Source of the DNA: Chloroflexota bacterium
GTDB lineage: Bacteria; Chloroflexota; Anaerolineae; Aggregatilineales; Phototrophicaceae
Assembly (NCBI GenBank): GCA_011523545.1
Contig: WTGN01000063.1
Coordinates: forward strand, 1 to 50,280
Direction: 5' to 3'
Length of the DNA stretch: 50,280 nt
The translations under genes and the position numbers were made by a program. Positions 8,658 to 16,815 of this stretch are shown here, piece after piece (within the stretch, counting starts at the first letter, position 1; each line of letters starts with the position of its first letter). The notes under the pieces were generated by a model. It saw only the letters and a list, made by a program, of their open reading frames with translations. It was not told the DNA's origin and did no database searches.

Positions 8658-9512
8658 CTAGCCGCGCTCGCGCATGCGTCTATAGCCCGACTGCAGGGCG
8701 AACACCAGGCCGAAGATCACGCTGGTCGTCAACACAATGCAAGCGCCGGACGGGATATCAAGGTAATAGGAGGCATAGAAGCCGACCAAGCCGCTGATGA
8801 TGCCCAGCAGACTGGCAATCGCGATCATGTGATGCAGCCGCTTCACCAGCAGGCGCGCCGTCGCCGCCGGCGTGATCAGCAGCGCCAGCATAAGCGCGAT
8901 GCCCACCGCCTGCAAGCTGGCGACGATCGTCAGAGCGATCAAAATCAGCAGCAGAATCCGCAAGAATTCCACCGGCAAGCGCAAGCTGTGCGCCAGGCTT
9001 AAATCGAAACTGACGATCTGAAACTCCTTGAAGAGCAGAGCGATTACCACCAGCACGACCGCGCCCATCGCCGCCACCATCTGTAGATCGCTCTGGCTGA
9101 TGCCATTGATGCTGCCAAACAAGATGTGCGTCAAATCAGCAGCATAACTCGATTGCGTACTGACAATGGCGATGCCGAGCGCGAAAAATGTGACGAATAC
9201 AATGGCGATAGCGCTGTCTTCCTTGACCTCGACCTTGCGCGTCAGCCAGGCGATGACCAACGCCGAGACGATACCGGCGCTCAAGCCGCCGATGAAGAGA
9301 TTGCTGGCCACATAACCGCCGCCCGCCGTATAAGAGATGGCGACTCCGGGCAATATGGAGTGTGCCAATGCGTCGCCGAAGAAGGACATGCCGCGCACGA
9401 CCACGAAGCAGCCCACCACCGCGCTGATGCCGCCGACCAAAATCAGCGCCAGCATGCCCCGCTGGATGAATGAGTAACTGAGCGGCTCGGACAGGAAACT
9501 AATTGGATCCAC
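8658..9512 (-). CDS. Zinc/manganese ABC transporter permease (ZnuB/MntB family)
   Basis: This is the membrane subunit of the metal importer, last gene of a three-gene leftward operon. The protein has about eight membrane segments and the ABC-3 family landmarks: GGISAVVGCFVVVRGMSFFGDALAHSILPGVA near the N-terminus and a VGIALMLALLITPAATARLL segment in the second half. Start: ATGs at 9533 and 9527 are in frame, but the GTG at 9512 has GGGGAGG six bases upstream and gives the usual N-terminus MDPISFLSEPLSYSF. With that start it overlaps the ATPase gene by 14 bp, which suggests translational coupling. Confidence 0.9.
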   Translation of the reverse strand: MDPISFLSEPLSYSFIQRGMLALILVGGISAVVGCFVVVRGMSFFGDALAHSILPGVAISYTAGGGYVASNLFIGGLSAGIVSALVIAWLTRKVEVKEDSAIAIVFVTFFALGIAIVSTQSSYAADLTHILFGSINGISQSDLQMVAAMGAVVLVVIALLFKEFQIVSFDLSLAHSLRLPVEFLRILLLILIALTIVASLQAVGIALMLALLITPAATARLLVKRLHHMIAIASLLGIISGLVGFYASYYLDIPSGACIVLTTSVIFGLVFALQSGYRRMRERG

Positions 9513-10374
9513 GCCCCGCCTCCCCATCGCCATAATCCACGCTGAACATGAGCAAGTCGTCGCCGTGGGTCATGACCGGCAAGGCGCTGCCGAAGGCATC
9601 CCGCAGATTGGCGGTCGTCAACGTATCGTCCGGCGGCCCATAAGCCAGCAGGTTTTGGCGCAATATCAGTATCTTGTCGAAATGCAAGGCGGCATTCTCC
9701 ATATGATGCGTCGACAACAGCAGCGTGATGCCGTGATTCGTCAAGATATCGAGCGAATCAATGATCTCCTGCTCGGCCGTTTGATCGACGCCGGTGAAGG
9801 GCTCATCCAGCACCATGAGGCGCGTATCCTGAGCCATTGCCCGCGCGATGAAGACACGCCGCCGCTGACCGCCGCTCAACTCGCTGATCTGACGATCGGC
9901 CAGCTGACCCAGACTGAGGTGTTCCAGAATATCGCGCACGATGGCGCGGTCGTCCTTGCTCGGCCAGCGGAACCAACCGATATGCCGGCTGCGGCCCATC
10001 ATCACCACATCAAAAACCGACGCCGGAAAGGTCCAATCGATGGCGCTCTGCTGCGGCACGTAACCGACATTGGTGTGACTGCTGTGCGTGTCCTCGCCGT
10101 AGATCGTGATGCTTCCGCTGCTGATATGCATGACGCCGACAATGGCTTTGAAGAGCGTGCTCTTGCCGGCGCCATTCGGCCCGATGACGGCGACCCGTTC
10201 GCCGGGTTCGACCGTGAAGCTGATGTCATCCAGCACATGGCGATTGCCGCGATACCCGGCTGATACCCGGTCGACATGCAAGGCGGAAGGAGCACCGGTT
10301 GCATTGCGGCTCGCATCCCTTATCGCTGAAGCCGCCAAGTCGAAAGCCTCCCGCACTACTGAGCCGATTAGCAT
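9499..10374 (-). CDS. Zinc/manganese ABC transporter ATP-binding protein (ZnuC/MntA family)
   Basis: The product powers metal uptake by ATP hydrolysis at the inner face of the membrane. It carries Walker A GPNGAGKST, the Q-loop YVPQQS, the signature LSGGQRRR, Walker B LMVLDEPFTGVD and the H-loop LLLSTHHME. About 35 extra residues precede the ABC core, which is unusual but short. The frame opens at 10518; the ATG at 10374, 19 bases after the binding-protein stop, is the natural operon start, since an earlier start would lie inside the binding-protein gene. The gene order binding protein, ATPase, permease is standard for metal importers. Confidence 0.92.
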   Translation of the reverse strand: MLIGSVVREAFDLAASAIRDASRNATGAPSALHVDRVSAGYRGNRHVLDDISFTVEPGERVAVIGPNGAGKSTLFKAIVGVMHISSGSITIYGEDTHSSHTNVGYVPQQSAIDWTFPASVFDVVMMGRSRHIGWFRWPSKDDRAIVRDILEHLSLGQLADRQISELSGGQRRRVFIARAMAQDTRLMVLDEPFTGVDQTAEQEIIDSLDILTNHGITLLLSTHHMENAALHFDKILILRQNLLAYGPPDDTLTTANLRDAFGSALPVMTHGDDLLMFSVDYGDGEAGRGSN

Positions 10375-10393
10375 AAGTTCACCGAGACGCCGC

Positions 10394-11635
10394 TCAACGC
10401 CAATCGCCCTGCAGCGCCTCAACGATTGTACTAACATTGTAGCGCATGTAATCCAGATATGTCGCCGCCGGCCCATCCGCATCGCTGAGCGCGTCGCTGT
10501 ACAGGCCAACGACCTCAATCCCGGTTTCAGCGGCGATCGTCTGGATCAGCACATCCGAGAGATGTGTATCGCTGAATATCGCTGGCACGCCCTCGTCCCG
10601 CACCTTATCGATCATGGCCGCCACATCGCGCGCGCTCGGTTCAACCATGGTCGCCATGCCCGGCACGACCGTCGTGATGATCTCAAAGCCGAAGGTGGTC
10701 GCGAAGTAACCCAGCGCTTCGTGGCTGGTGATCAAAACGCGTTTTTCCTCAGGCAATGCTTCCAGCGTTGGCAAAATGAACTCAGCCTCCAAAGCCACCA
10801 ATTCCCGGGCGTAAGCCGCTGCATTAGCGGCGTAAGCGTCTTCATTGTCATGGTCCAGCGCCGACAAACTATCGCGGATCATCAGCGCCCAATAGATCAC
10901 ATTGTGCGGGTCCATCCACAGATGCGGATCGCAAGCGCCCTCGCCGTGCTCGTGGTCGCCGCCGTGCTCATGAGCGCCCAGGCAAGCGATATCTTTGCCC
11001 CGGCCCAGCGTTTCAAAATGGGCGTGGCCGCCCTCGTCCTCGCCGACTATAGCCGCGAACTCCGCGTCATAAGCGTCACAGTCGATTTCGCCCGCCATTT
11101 CATCGGCGTGGTCGTCATCATCATGCTCATCGGCGTGGTCATCGTCATCATGCTCATCGGCGTGGTCATCGACATCATGCTCATCCATGTGGTCATCGTC
11201 ATCATGCTCGTCCATGTGGTCGTCATCATGCTCATCGGCGTGTTCGTCTTCATGCTCAGGATCATCATGGCTCATGCCAGCGCCAAAGGGGCGAATCTGA
11301 ACGCAGGCCGACGCATTGACGATATTGCCGCCTTCGCCCGCGCTCGCTATCGCGTCAATCAGCGCTTCTTCGTATCCGCCTCCATTGATAATGACCAGGT
11401 CAGCTTCGGCAACCGCGATCAGGTCGCTCGGCGTCGGACTGAAGGCATGCGGATCGGCGCCAATGGGAATCAGCGTGCTTACTTCCGCCGCGTCGCCCGC
11501 CACATTGCGCGCGACTTCCGCCAGAATGCCGTGCGACGCCACAACCTGCAGCTGATCGCCCTTGGCCAATGATGCGCTGCCCGGCAGCAACATTCCGACT
11601 ACAACAACCAAAATAAAGGAAAGTCTCCAACTCAT
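10394..11635 (-). CDS. Zinc/manganese ABC transporter substrate-binding protein (ZnuA-like) with long His/Asp-rich loop
   Basis: This secreted binding protein (413 residues) delivers metal to the permease. It has a signal peptide (residues 1-25, ending GSASLA), a metal-site histidine in ADPHAFSPTPSD, a second in DPHLWMDPHNV and a third in ITSHEALGYFA. Between the first two lies a loop of about 55 residues of His, Asp and Glu in a nine-residue repeat, followed by a second short AHEHGGDHEHGEG loop. Such loops in zinc-binding members are thought to capture metal. Four cysteines flank the loops and may form disulfides. The frame opens at 11701; the ATG at 11635, with GGGAGG ten bases before it, is preferred. 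Zn is likelier than Mn because of the loop. Confidence 0.92.
   Translation of the reverse strand: MSWRLSFILVVVVGMLLPGSASLAKGDQLQVVASHGILAEVARNVAGDAAEVSTLIPIGADPHAFSPTPSDLIAVAEADLVIINGGGYEEALIDAIASAGEGGNIVNASACVQIRPFGAGMSHDDPEHEDEHADEHDDDHMDEHDDDDHMDEHDVDDHADEHDDDDHADEHDDDDHADEMAGEIDCDAYDAEFAAIVGEDEGGHAHFETLGRGKDIACLGAHEHGGDHEHGEGACDPHLWMDPHNVIYWALMIRDSLSALDHDNEDAYAANAAAYARELVALEAEFILPTLEALPEEKRVLITSHEALGYFATTFGFEIITTVVPGMATMVEPSARDVAAMIDKVRDEGVPAIFSDTHLSDVLIQTIAAETGIEVVGLYSDALSDADGPAATYLDYMRYNVSTIVEALQGDWR
11098..11270. repeat. 27-bp tandem repeat coding the His/Asp loop of the binding protein
   Basis: A 27-base unit recurs about six times, encoding the nine-residue DDDHADEHD-type unit in the leftward frame. 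The copies are close but not identical, so unit number could change by slippage without shifting the frame. Confidence 0.8.
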
Positions 11636-11657
11636 GAAGCGAATGCCTCCCAACTTA

Positions 11658-11701
11658 TTGATACTTAGTCTCATTATACTGTATATCAATGTCGAATTCA
11701 A
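11658..11701 (-). promoter_or_regulatory. Promoter and possible metal-regulator operator of the zinc/manganese operon
   Basis: Read leftward, TTGAAT (11696-11701) and TATAAT (11673-11678) are 17 bp apart, a good sigma-70 promoter. The -10 box lies inside an imperfect inverted repeat, TTGATAC (11658-11664) facing GTATATCAA (11681-11689). Metal importers are usually repressed by Zur, MntR or similar proteins bound at such sites, so an operator is plausible; no regulator gene is in the window. Confidence 0.55.
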
Positions 11702-11799
11702 GCCAGAAGTTTACATGAAACGTCACGTATATTTTTTGTAAAGGAAGGCAACGCCATCTTTCCTTTTCATTGGCTGGGCTTGCGGGTAAACTCGGCCTC

Positions 11800-13341
11800 A
11801 TGAATCGCCTCGCTGACACCCAGCCCCTGAGCGCTGCCGGCGGCGATACCCAGCCAGGCCACCTCAAGAGGCGCCGTCCGCGCGCGGCCACGTCGGTTCG
11901 CTGGCTGCTGCTGCTCATCATCCTGGCGACGTCATGCAGTCTCGTGTTCAGCAGCGCCCTCTTCCTGCGCGCCCTCCAGCAGAGCCTGGGCGCAAACAAC
12001 GGCAGTATCCGCGTCGGCATTGAGAACGCCGGCGCGTTAAAAAGCGTCGAGACGCGCCTGGGCACGGTCGGCGAACTGCTCAGCGAGCTGGGGCTGCAGC
12101 CGCCGGAAAACGGCGCCCTGTCTCATTCGACGGTCGAGCCGCTTGTCGATGGCATGCTGATACGTCTGCTGCCCCCGCGCGAGGTCACTATCGTCGTGAA
12201 CAATGATGAGCGCCTAATTCAGACCGCCCAGGAGAATCCTTGGCAAATCCTTGAGCGCGCGAACATCGTCCTGGAGGCTACCGACAAAATCTGGGTCAAC
12301 GGCGCGCTGGCGAATCGCGAAGCCCTGCCCGCCTGGACCGTGCCCGCCCGGCATATCCGAATCCGGCAGGCGGCCCGCCTGACTATCACTGATGACGGCG
12401 AAACATCCACCATCGTGACCAATGCCGATACGCTGGGCGACGCGCTGCGCGACGCCGGCATCACAATCCATGCCGCCGACCAGGTGACGCCAGCCCTCGA
12501 CAGCGCGCCGGTCAACGACATGACTGTGCACATCAAGCGCGCGCTGCCCATCAAGCTGCGCCTGGACGGCGTGACAATCGACGCTCGCACAAACGCCGCG
12601 CTGGTGGGCGATGTGCTGCTGGAGTTGAACGCGCCGCTCTTCGGCCTCGACACCGTCCTGCCGCCCGCCGATACGCCTGTCAGCGAGAACATGATCATCG
12701 AAATTCTGCGTGTCACCGAGGACATCGTCACCGAGCGCGCGGCCATCGACTTCGCGGTGAAAACGCAGCTCGACGCCGATTTGAACCTGGACGATGTCGC
12801 CGTCGTGCAAGACGGGCGCGCCGGCCTGCAAGAGACCCGCTACCGCCTGCGCTTTGAAAATGGCGTAGAAGTCAGCCGCGAGCTGCAGGAAACCGTTGTC
12901 CTCGAAGCGCCGGTTGACAAGATCATCGCCTATGGCGCGCGCATCGCCCAACAGATCGTCGATACGCCGGCCGGCCCGCGTCATTATTGGCGGCGTCTTT
13001 GCGTGTATGCCACCAGCTACAAGCCCGAATCCAACGGCGGCAACACGCGGACCTCAACGGGCGCGACACTGGCCAAAGGCATTGTCGCCGCCAAGCCGCA
13101 TATCATTCCTTATTACACTGAGGTCTATGTGCCCAACTATGGTCTCGGCGCCGTGCGTGACACCGGCGCCGGCCCGCGCAGCACCCCCTATTGGATCGAC
13201 CTCGGCTACAGCGACCACGATTGGGTCACCTGGGGGGCATACACCTGGGTCTATCTTTTGAGCCCGCCGCCGGCCGAGATCAACTATGACTTGCCGCCAT
13301 GGGCGCCCGTCCGCAATCGGCCGCAGGGCTGCGCCGCTTAA
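11800..13341 (+). CDS. DUF348-G5-3D cell-wall protein (YabE/Rpf-like putative peptidoglycan hydrolase)
   Basis: This 513-residue protein is membrane-anchored (segment near residues 33-57) with its bulk outside. After the anchor come DUF348-type ubiquitin-like repeats (about 70-300, with units such as RLTITDDGETSTIVTNADTL), a G5 domain ending APVDKIIAYG (about 305-385), and a C-terminal 3D domain. The 3D domain shows YATSYKPE, TSTGATLAKGIVAA and a final DLGYSDHDW, the three-aspartate pattern of MltA-type lytic transglycosylases. The role is therefore likely peptidoglycan cleavage. The frame opens at a TTG at 11770; the ATG at 11800 is preferred, although neither has a strong ribosome binding site. 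Its stop overlaps the convergent PBP gene by 4 bp. Confidence 0.85.
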   Translation: MNRLADTQPLSAAGGDTQPGHLKRRRPRAATSVRWLLLLIILATSCSLVFSSALFLRALQQSLGANNGSIRVGIENAGALKSVETRLGTVGELLSELGLQPPENGALSHSTVEPLVDGMLIRLLPPREVTIVVNNDERLIQTAQENPWQILERANIVLEATDKIWVNGALANREALPAWTVPARHIRIRQAARLTITDDGETSTIVTNADTLGDALRDAGITIHAADQVTPALDSAPVNDMTVHIKRALPIKLRLDGVTIDARTNAALVGDVLLELNAPLFGLDTVLPPADTPVSENMIIEILRVTEDIVTERAAIDFAVKTQLDADLNLDDVAVVQDGRAGLQETRYRLRFENGVEVSRELQETVVLEAPVDKIIAYGARIAQQIVDTPAGPRHYWRRLCVYATSYKPESNGGNTRTSTGATLAKGIVAAKPHIIPYYTEVYVPNYGLGAVRDTGAGPRSTPYWIDLGYSDHDWVTWGAYTWVYLLSPPPAEINYDLPPWAPVRNRPQGCAA

Positions 13342-15611
13342 TTCGACTCTGCCAGATACTCCGCCAGCGCCTGCTGCTGGGATTTGACCGGCACGTAAGC
13401 TTCAGCCCACCACTCAGGAAACGGCTCGACCGGATGTCCGTCGTAAACATCAAGGATGCGGCGGATCATCGGCGCTACCACCTCCGAGCCCTCGCGTGAA
13501 TGCGCCATCACGCCGGCGAAGGCGATCTCCGGGTTCTCCCGCGGGCTGAAGGCGACGAACCAGGCATGCGGGTTGCCGGCCGTCTCCGCGGTGCCGGTTT
13601 TGCCGCAGACTTGATAGGGCGCGCTGCGAAAGACAAATTCGGCCGTGCCCAGGTCGCGCACAGTCGTCACCATACACATGCCGTCGCGCGCGACTTGCAG
13701 CGCCTCTTGGGAAAGCGGCGGCTCCTCCCGCAGCGTCGGCTCGTTCAACAGGGCAAAATCGGCCTCGCCCGCCCGCCCTCGGTGGCTGACCACGTAAGGT
13801 TGATACAGCTTTCCCCCATTGGCGACCAGCGCCGCCAACTGCGCCATTTGCAGGACGGTCACCGTCACCTCGCCCTGGCCGATGGCGTTGTTGATGGCGG
13901 CGGCCGGCTCGCCCGGTGGCGCCACCGTACCAGCCGCTTCAATGCCCAGCCCTGCCAGACCGCTCGGCCGCCCGAAGCCGAGCATTTCGGCATAACGCAC
14001 CTGCATCATGGGATCCTCGCGGTACATCAGCGCGCCCATCTCATAGAAGAAAGGATTGCAGGAAGCGGCCAGCGCCTCGGGCATCGTCACCGGCCCGGTC
14101 GCCTCGCGATCTTCCAGCAAGCGCCAGTCGGTGCGCCGGCGCTCCGAATCGCCATATTCCGCGCCACTCCAAATGTAGCCGCAGTCAAAAATCTCGTTTC
14201 GCCCCCAAATGCCTTCTGACGCGGCCGCCAGGGTCGTCACAATCTTATAGACGGAACCGGGTGTGTACTGCTCGGCCAGCGCCTTGTTGGTGAATGGCCC
14301 GCGAATATCGCGATCCAGGCGCAGGATGGCGTTGCCGATGTTGTATGAAGTCTCCGGATTGAAGATATGGGGGTCGAAGCTGGGGTAGCTGGCCAGCGCC
14401 AGGACCTCCCCCGTGTTCACATTTAGAGCGGCGATGGCGCCACCGCCGGTGATCCCGCCCCAGTTGGGCACGGCGTAACTGACGGCGTCGGCCATCGCCT
14501 GCGCCACAGTCTCCTGCAAATCTCGATCGATAGTCAAGGTGATTGCGCTGGGCGCTGTGCCGGGCGCGCCAGCCAGTTCGCGAATGACGCGGCCGCCGCT
14601 CTCGACTAGCCGCAGATAACGCTGCGGCCGTCCAGCCAGCACATCTTCATAGGACGCCTCAATGCCCGCCCGCCCCACCAAGTCGCCGGCTGAGCGACCG
14701 CGCGCCTCCCATCGCTCAAGCTCGTCAGCCGGCACCGCGCCGATGTAGCCGACCAGGTGCGTGGCGATGCCATGGCCGTAATAACTGCGCGAATTGTAAG
14801 TCAAGACCTTGCTGAAGAGCCCCTCCGTCCGCGCAATGGCGCAATCCGCCGCCAAAGCCTCGCGATACCTCCCGTAACGCGCCGGTCCCATTTCGGCGAC
14901 ATGGAAGCGCGTCTCCGCCAGATAATTGGCGAAGAGCCCGCGCAAGTCGCTAATCTGCCGCAGCGTCGCCGCCGCCAGCGTCGCCAGGCAATCTTCAACA
15001 TTGGCCATGTCTTGCTGGACCACATACAAGCTGTAGACCTCGCCGCCTTCTTCCGCCAGCAATTTGCCGTTGCGGTCGTAGATATTGGCGCGCTCCGGGA
15101 AATCGGCCGGAACAGTCAAACGCGTTCGGCCCGACAAGCCTTCGAAGATGTCCATGGACGACCAGGCGATCTTCCAGCCGTTTTCATTCACCAGCCGCAT
15201 CACGCGCTCTTCATCGGCGATTTCGCCGAAGGCCGGCGATTCAATGACGATATCGTAACGAAGAATGGCGGTGCTTCCTTGATGCGTCAGGCCGCCAACC
15301 GTATGACGGACGCCGGCGAAGCGGACGACGCTGTGCGCGTCCGTATACTGCTCGATGAAGCGCGGCAGTGGATAGAGCTCGCGGCTGCGCTGGGCGAGCA
15401 GCGCATACATCGCTTCGTAATCTTCGCCGCTCCAGGCTTCAATGAAGGCCGACAGCACAGCAGCCGGTTCGCCGCTGGTCGAGGCTGCCGCCGGGGCGGA
15501 GCTGGGCATGGAAGGCGATTCGCTACCTCGCAGCAGCGCCGATTCACAAGCGCTCAAGGCGAGCAAAACGCTGAAGAGGAAAACTGTCGATAATCTGGAA
15601 GTCGCGGCCAT
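13338..15611 (-). CDS. Penicillin-binding protein (PBP2/MecA-type transpeptidase) with lipoprotein signal
   Basis: The product cross-links peptidoglycan outside the membrane. Its order is: signal with lipobox LSAC (Cys22), an NTF2-like MecA_N-type domain (about 45-155), a PBP dimerisation domain (about 165-330), and a transpeptidase domain. All three active-site motifs are visible: SVYK in YTPGSVYKIV, SCN in ALAASCNPFFYE and KTG in VCGKTGTAE. At 757 residues it is longer than typical PBP2 because of the NTF2 head. Anchoring by lipid rather than a membrane helix is unusual for this class. MecA_N heads occur in beta-lactam-insensitive PBPs, but resistance cannot be read from sequence alone. Confidence 0.9.
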   Translation of the reverse strand: MAATSRLSTVFLFSVLLALSACESALLRGSESPSMPSSAPAAASTSGEPAAVLSAFIEAWSGEDYEAMYALLAQRSRELYPLPRFIEQYTDAHSVVRFAGVRHTVGGLTHQGSTAILRYDIVIESPAFGEIADEERVMRLVNENGWKIAWSSMDIFEGLSGRTRLTVPADFPERANIYDRNGKLLAEEGGEVYSLYVVQQDMANVEDCLATLAAATLRQISDLRGLFANYLAETRFHVAEMGPARYGRYREALAADCAIARTEGLFSKVLTYNSRSYYGHGIATHLVGYIGAVPADELERWEARGRSAGDLVGRAGIEASYEDVLAGRPQRYLRLVESGGRVIRELAGAPGTAPSAITLTIDRDLQETVAQAMADAVSYAVPNWGGITGGGAIAALNVNTGEVLALASYPSFDPHIFNPETSYNIGNAILRLDRDIRGPFTNKALAEQYTPGSVYKIVTTLAAASEGIWGRNEIFDCGYIWSGAEYGDSERRRTDWRLLEDREATGPVTMPEALAASCNPFFYEMGALMYREDPMMQVRYAEMLGFGRPSGLAGLGIEAAGTVAPPGEPAAAINNAIGQGEVTVTVLQMAQLAALVANGGKLYQPYVVSHRGRAGEADFALLNEPTLREEPPLSQEALQVARDGMCMVTTVRDLGTAEFVFRSAPYQVCGKTGTAETAGNPHAWFVAFSPRENPEIAFAGVMAHSREGSEVVAPMIRRILDVYDGHPVEPFPEWWAEAYVPVKSQQQALAEYLAESN

Positions 15612-15898
15612 TATCCGTTGGAACTTGTCATCAGTCGCGCGAACTGCGCAGGATCCTTTATGGCATTATGCCCCTTGCTGCGGCGAATGGCAATTCGAGC
15701 GCGCTATATCGTTGCCAAGCCGGCGTGAAACCAATACCAAACGTAACGCATCATGTCGTATTTTGTCGTAACTTGTCTTCACTCACACGCGCTGCGCTAC
15801 AGGTACGTCGCCGAAGCGGGTATCCGACTATCTGGCCAACCACTATGTCATCCATTTGGCCGACCTTGCAAAATTCCAGCTTCAATCATCGCGAAATC

Positions 15899-15974
15899 CG
15901 TAGGGGCGACTCGGTGAGTCGCCCTAAAGCACGCGCCGTTACATGCGTGGGCGTTGCAGCGAAGCGCCCCTACA
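15899..15974. repeat. Dispersed TGTAGGGGCG element, copy 3
   Basis: Compact copy of about 75 bp: left hairpin GGGCGACTC-GGT-GAGTCGCCC, then CTAAAGCACGC, a variable middle, and a right part GGGCGTTGCAGCGAAGCGCCCCTACA (six-base terminal match to the left end). Confidence 0.85.
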
Positions 15975-16026
15975 AGGCTTGTCCATTACTCAGTCGCTGC
16001 AACTAAGTGGCTGTCAGCCTGGGGGC

Positions 16027-16101
16027 TGTAGGGGCGAGACTTGTCTCGCCCTAAAGCACGCACAATCACTTACGCGGTCGTTTCAGCGAAGCGCCCCTAC
16101 A
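16027..16101. repeat. Dispersed TGTAGGGGCG element, copy 4
   Basis: This 75-bp copy has perfect ten-base terminal inverted repeats, TGTAGGGGCG and CGCCCCTACA. It shares CTAAAGCACGC and CAGCGAAGCG with copy 3, while the first hairpin differs (GGGCGAGACTTGTCTCGCCC). The compensated stem changes suggest the structure, not just the sequence, is conserved. Confidence 0.88.
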
Positions 16102-16218
16102 GATTGAGCACGCGCAGATAATCGAATTCGAAGTCCCTGCCTGTCGCGATTCCGCCGCTTGACGCGCCGCGCGCATGCCGCTAAGGTCTTGCATCATCAA
16201 CCTGCTGCAGGGAGAACT

Positions 16219-16815
16219 ATGCAGGCGCGCCGCAGCAATCCACCCAACGAGGTCCCGAGCCTCCTTGATCGCTACCATGAGCGTCTTGCCGCTCTGGAGG
16301 CGACGATGGATGCGCTGCCGACGGGACAGCTTGCCGACCGCTATCGGGGGGCGCTGGAGGCTGCGCTGGCCGGCTTGGCCCTTCAACGCGCTGAAACGGC
16401 TGCGCTCTTTGCGGCTGCCCTGGCCGAAGACGCTGACTTCGATTTGATGCGCGGCGAAGCAGCGGAGCGCCTGTCACGGGCTTATCATCGGCTCGTGCTG
16501 GAATCGCAAGACGCCCTGCCCGAGCCCAAGGCGCTTGAGCTGGGCGTCGCGCTGTATACTTTTCACATGCTCGTCGTTCTGTTCTGGCTCTACGATCGCA
16601 GTCCCGACCAAGCCTCGACCGGGAAGCTGATTCGTCTTGTGCATGAGCTGTTCAAGCTGCTGCGGCCTCTCTTCATCCTGCCACTGATCCCGGGCGGGAT
16701 CGCCAAGCTCGCCGCGATTGTCATGCCGGGTTTGGGCCGCGACTCAGTGGGCGCCGCTGCGCAAGACGACGCGCGGAATGGTCAGCATCAGGATTTCGAT
16801 ATCCATGGTGATTGA
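16219..16815 (+). CDS. TetR-like C-terminal domain protein lacking the DNA-binding head
   Basis: The 198-residue, helix-rich product resembles the ligand-binding half of TetR regulators: LYTFHMLVVLFWLYDRSPDQ at about residues 117-136, followed by two more helices. I see no helix-turn-helix in this frame or in frames just upstream, where repeats lie instead. The ATG at 16219 has GGGAGA directly before it, so a head-less protein does seem to be made; the frame opens earlier at 16159. The last 24 residues are read opposite the end of the sugar transferase gene (72 bp overlap), as if the original stop were lost. It may be a decayed regulator or a dimerisation partner. The family call is moderate. 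Confidence 0.5.
   Translation: MQARRSNPPNEVPSLLDRYHERLAALEATMDALPTGQLADRYRGALEAALAGLALQRAETAALFAAALAEDADFDLMRGEAAERLSRAYHRLVLESQDALPEPKALELGVALYTFHMLVVLFWLYDRSPDQASTGKLIRLVHELFKLLRPLFILPLIPGGIAKLAAIVMPGLGRDSVGAAAQDDARNGQHQDFDIHGD

Larger units (their letters stand above)
15612..16218. other. 600-bp intergenic stretch with two repeat copies
   Basis: No gene is recognised. It separates the divergent PBP and TetR-like genes. The right half holds two repeat copies about 52 bp apart (15899-15974 and 16027-16101); the left half, next to the PBP start, has no feature I can name. Confidence 0.5.

Noticed and set aside
10106..11572. 488-residue rightward frame across the metal operon
   Set aside because: It lies opposite the binding-protein gene and reads the His/Asp repeat as hydrophobic Val/Ile runs, an artefact of complementary codons.
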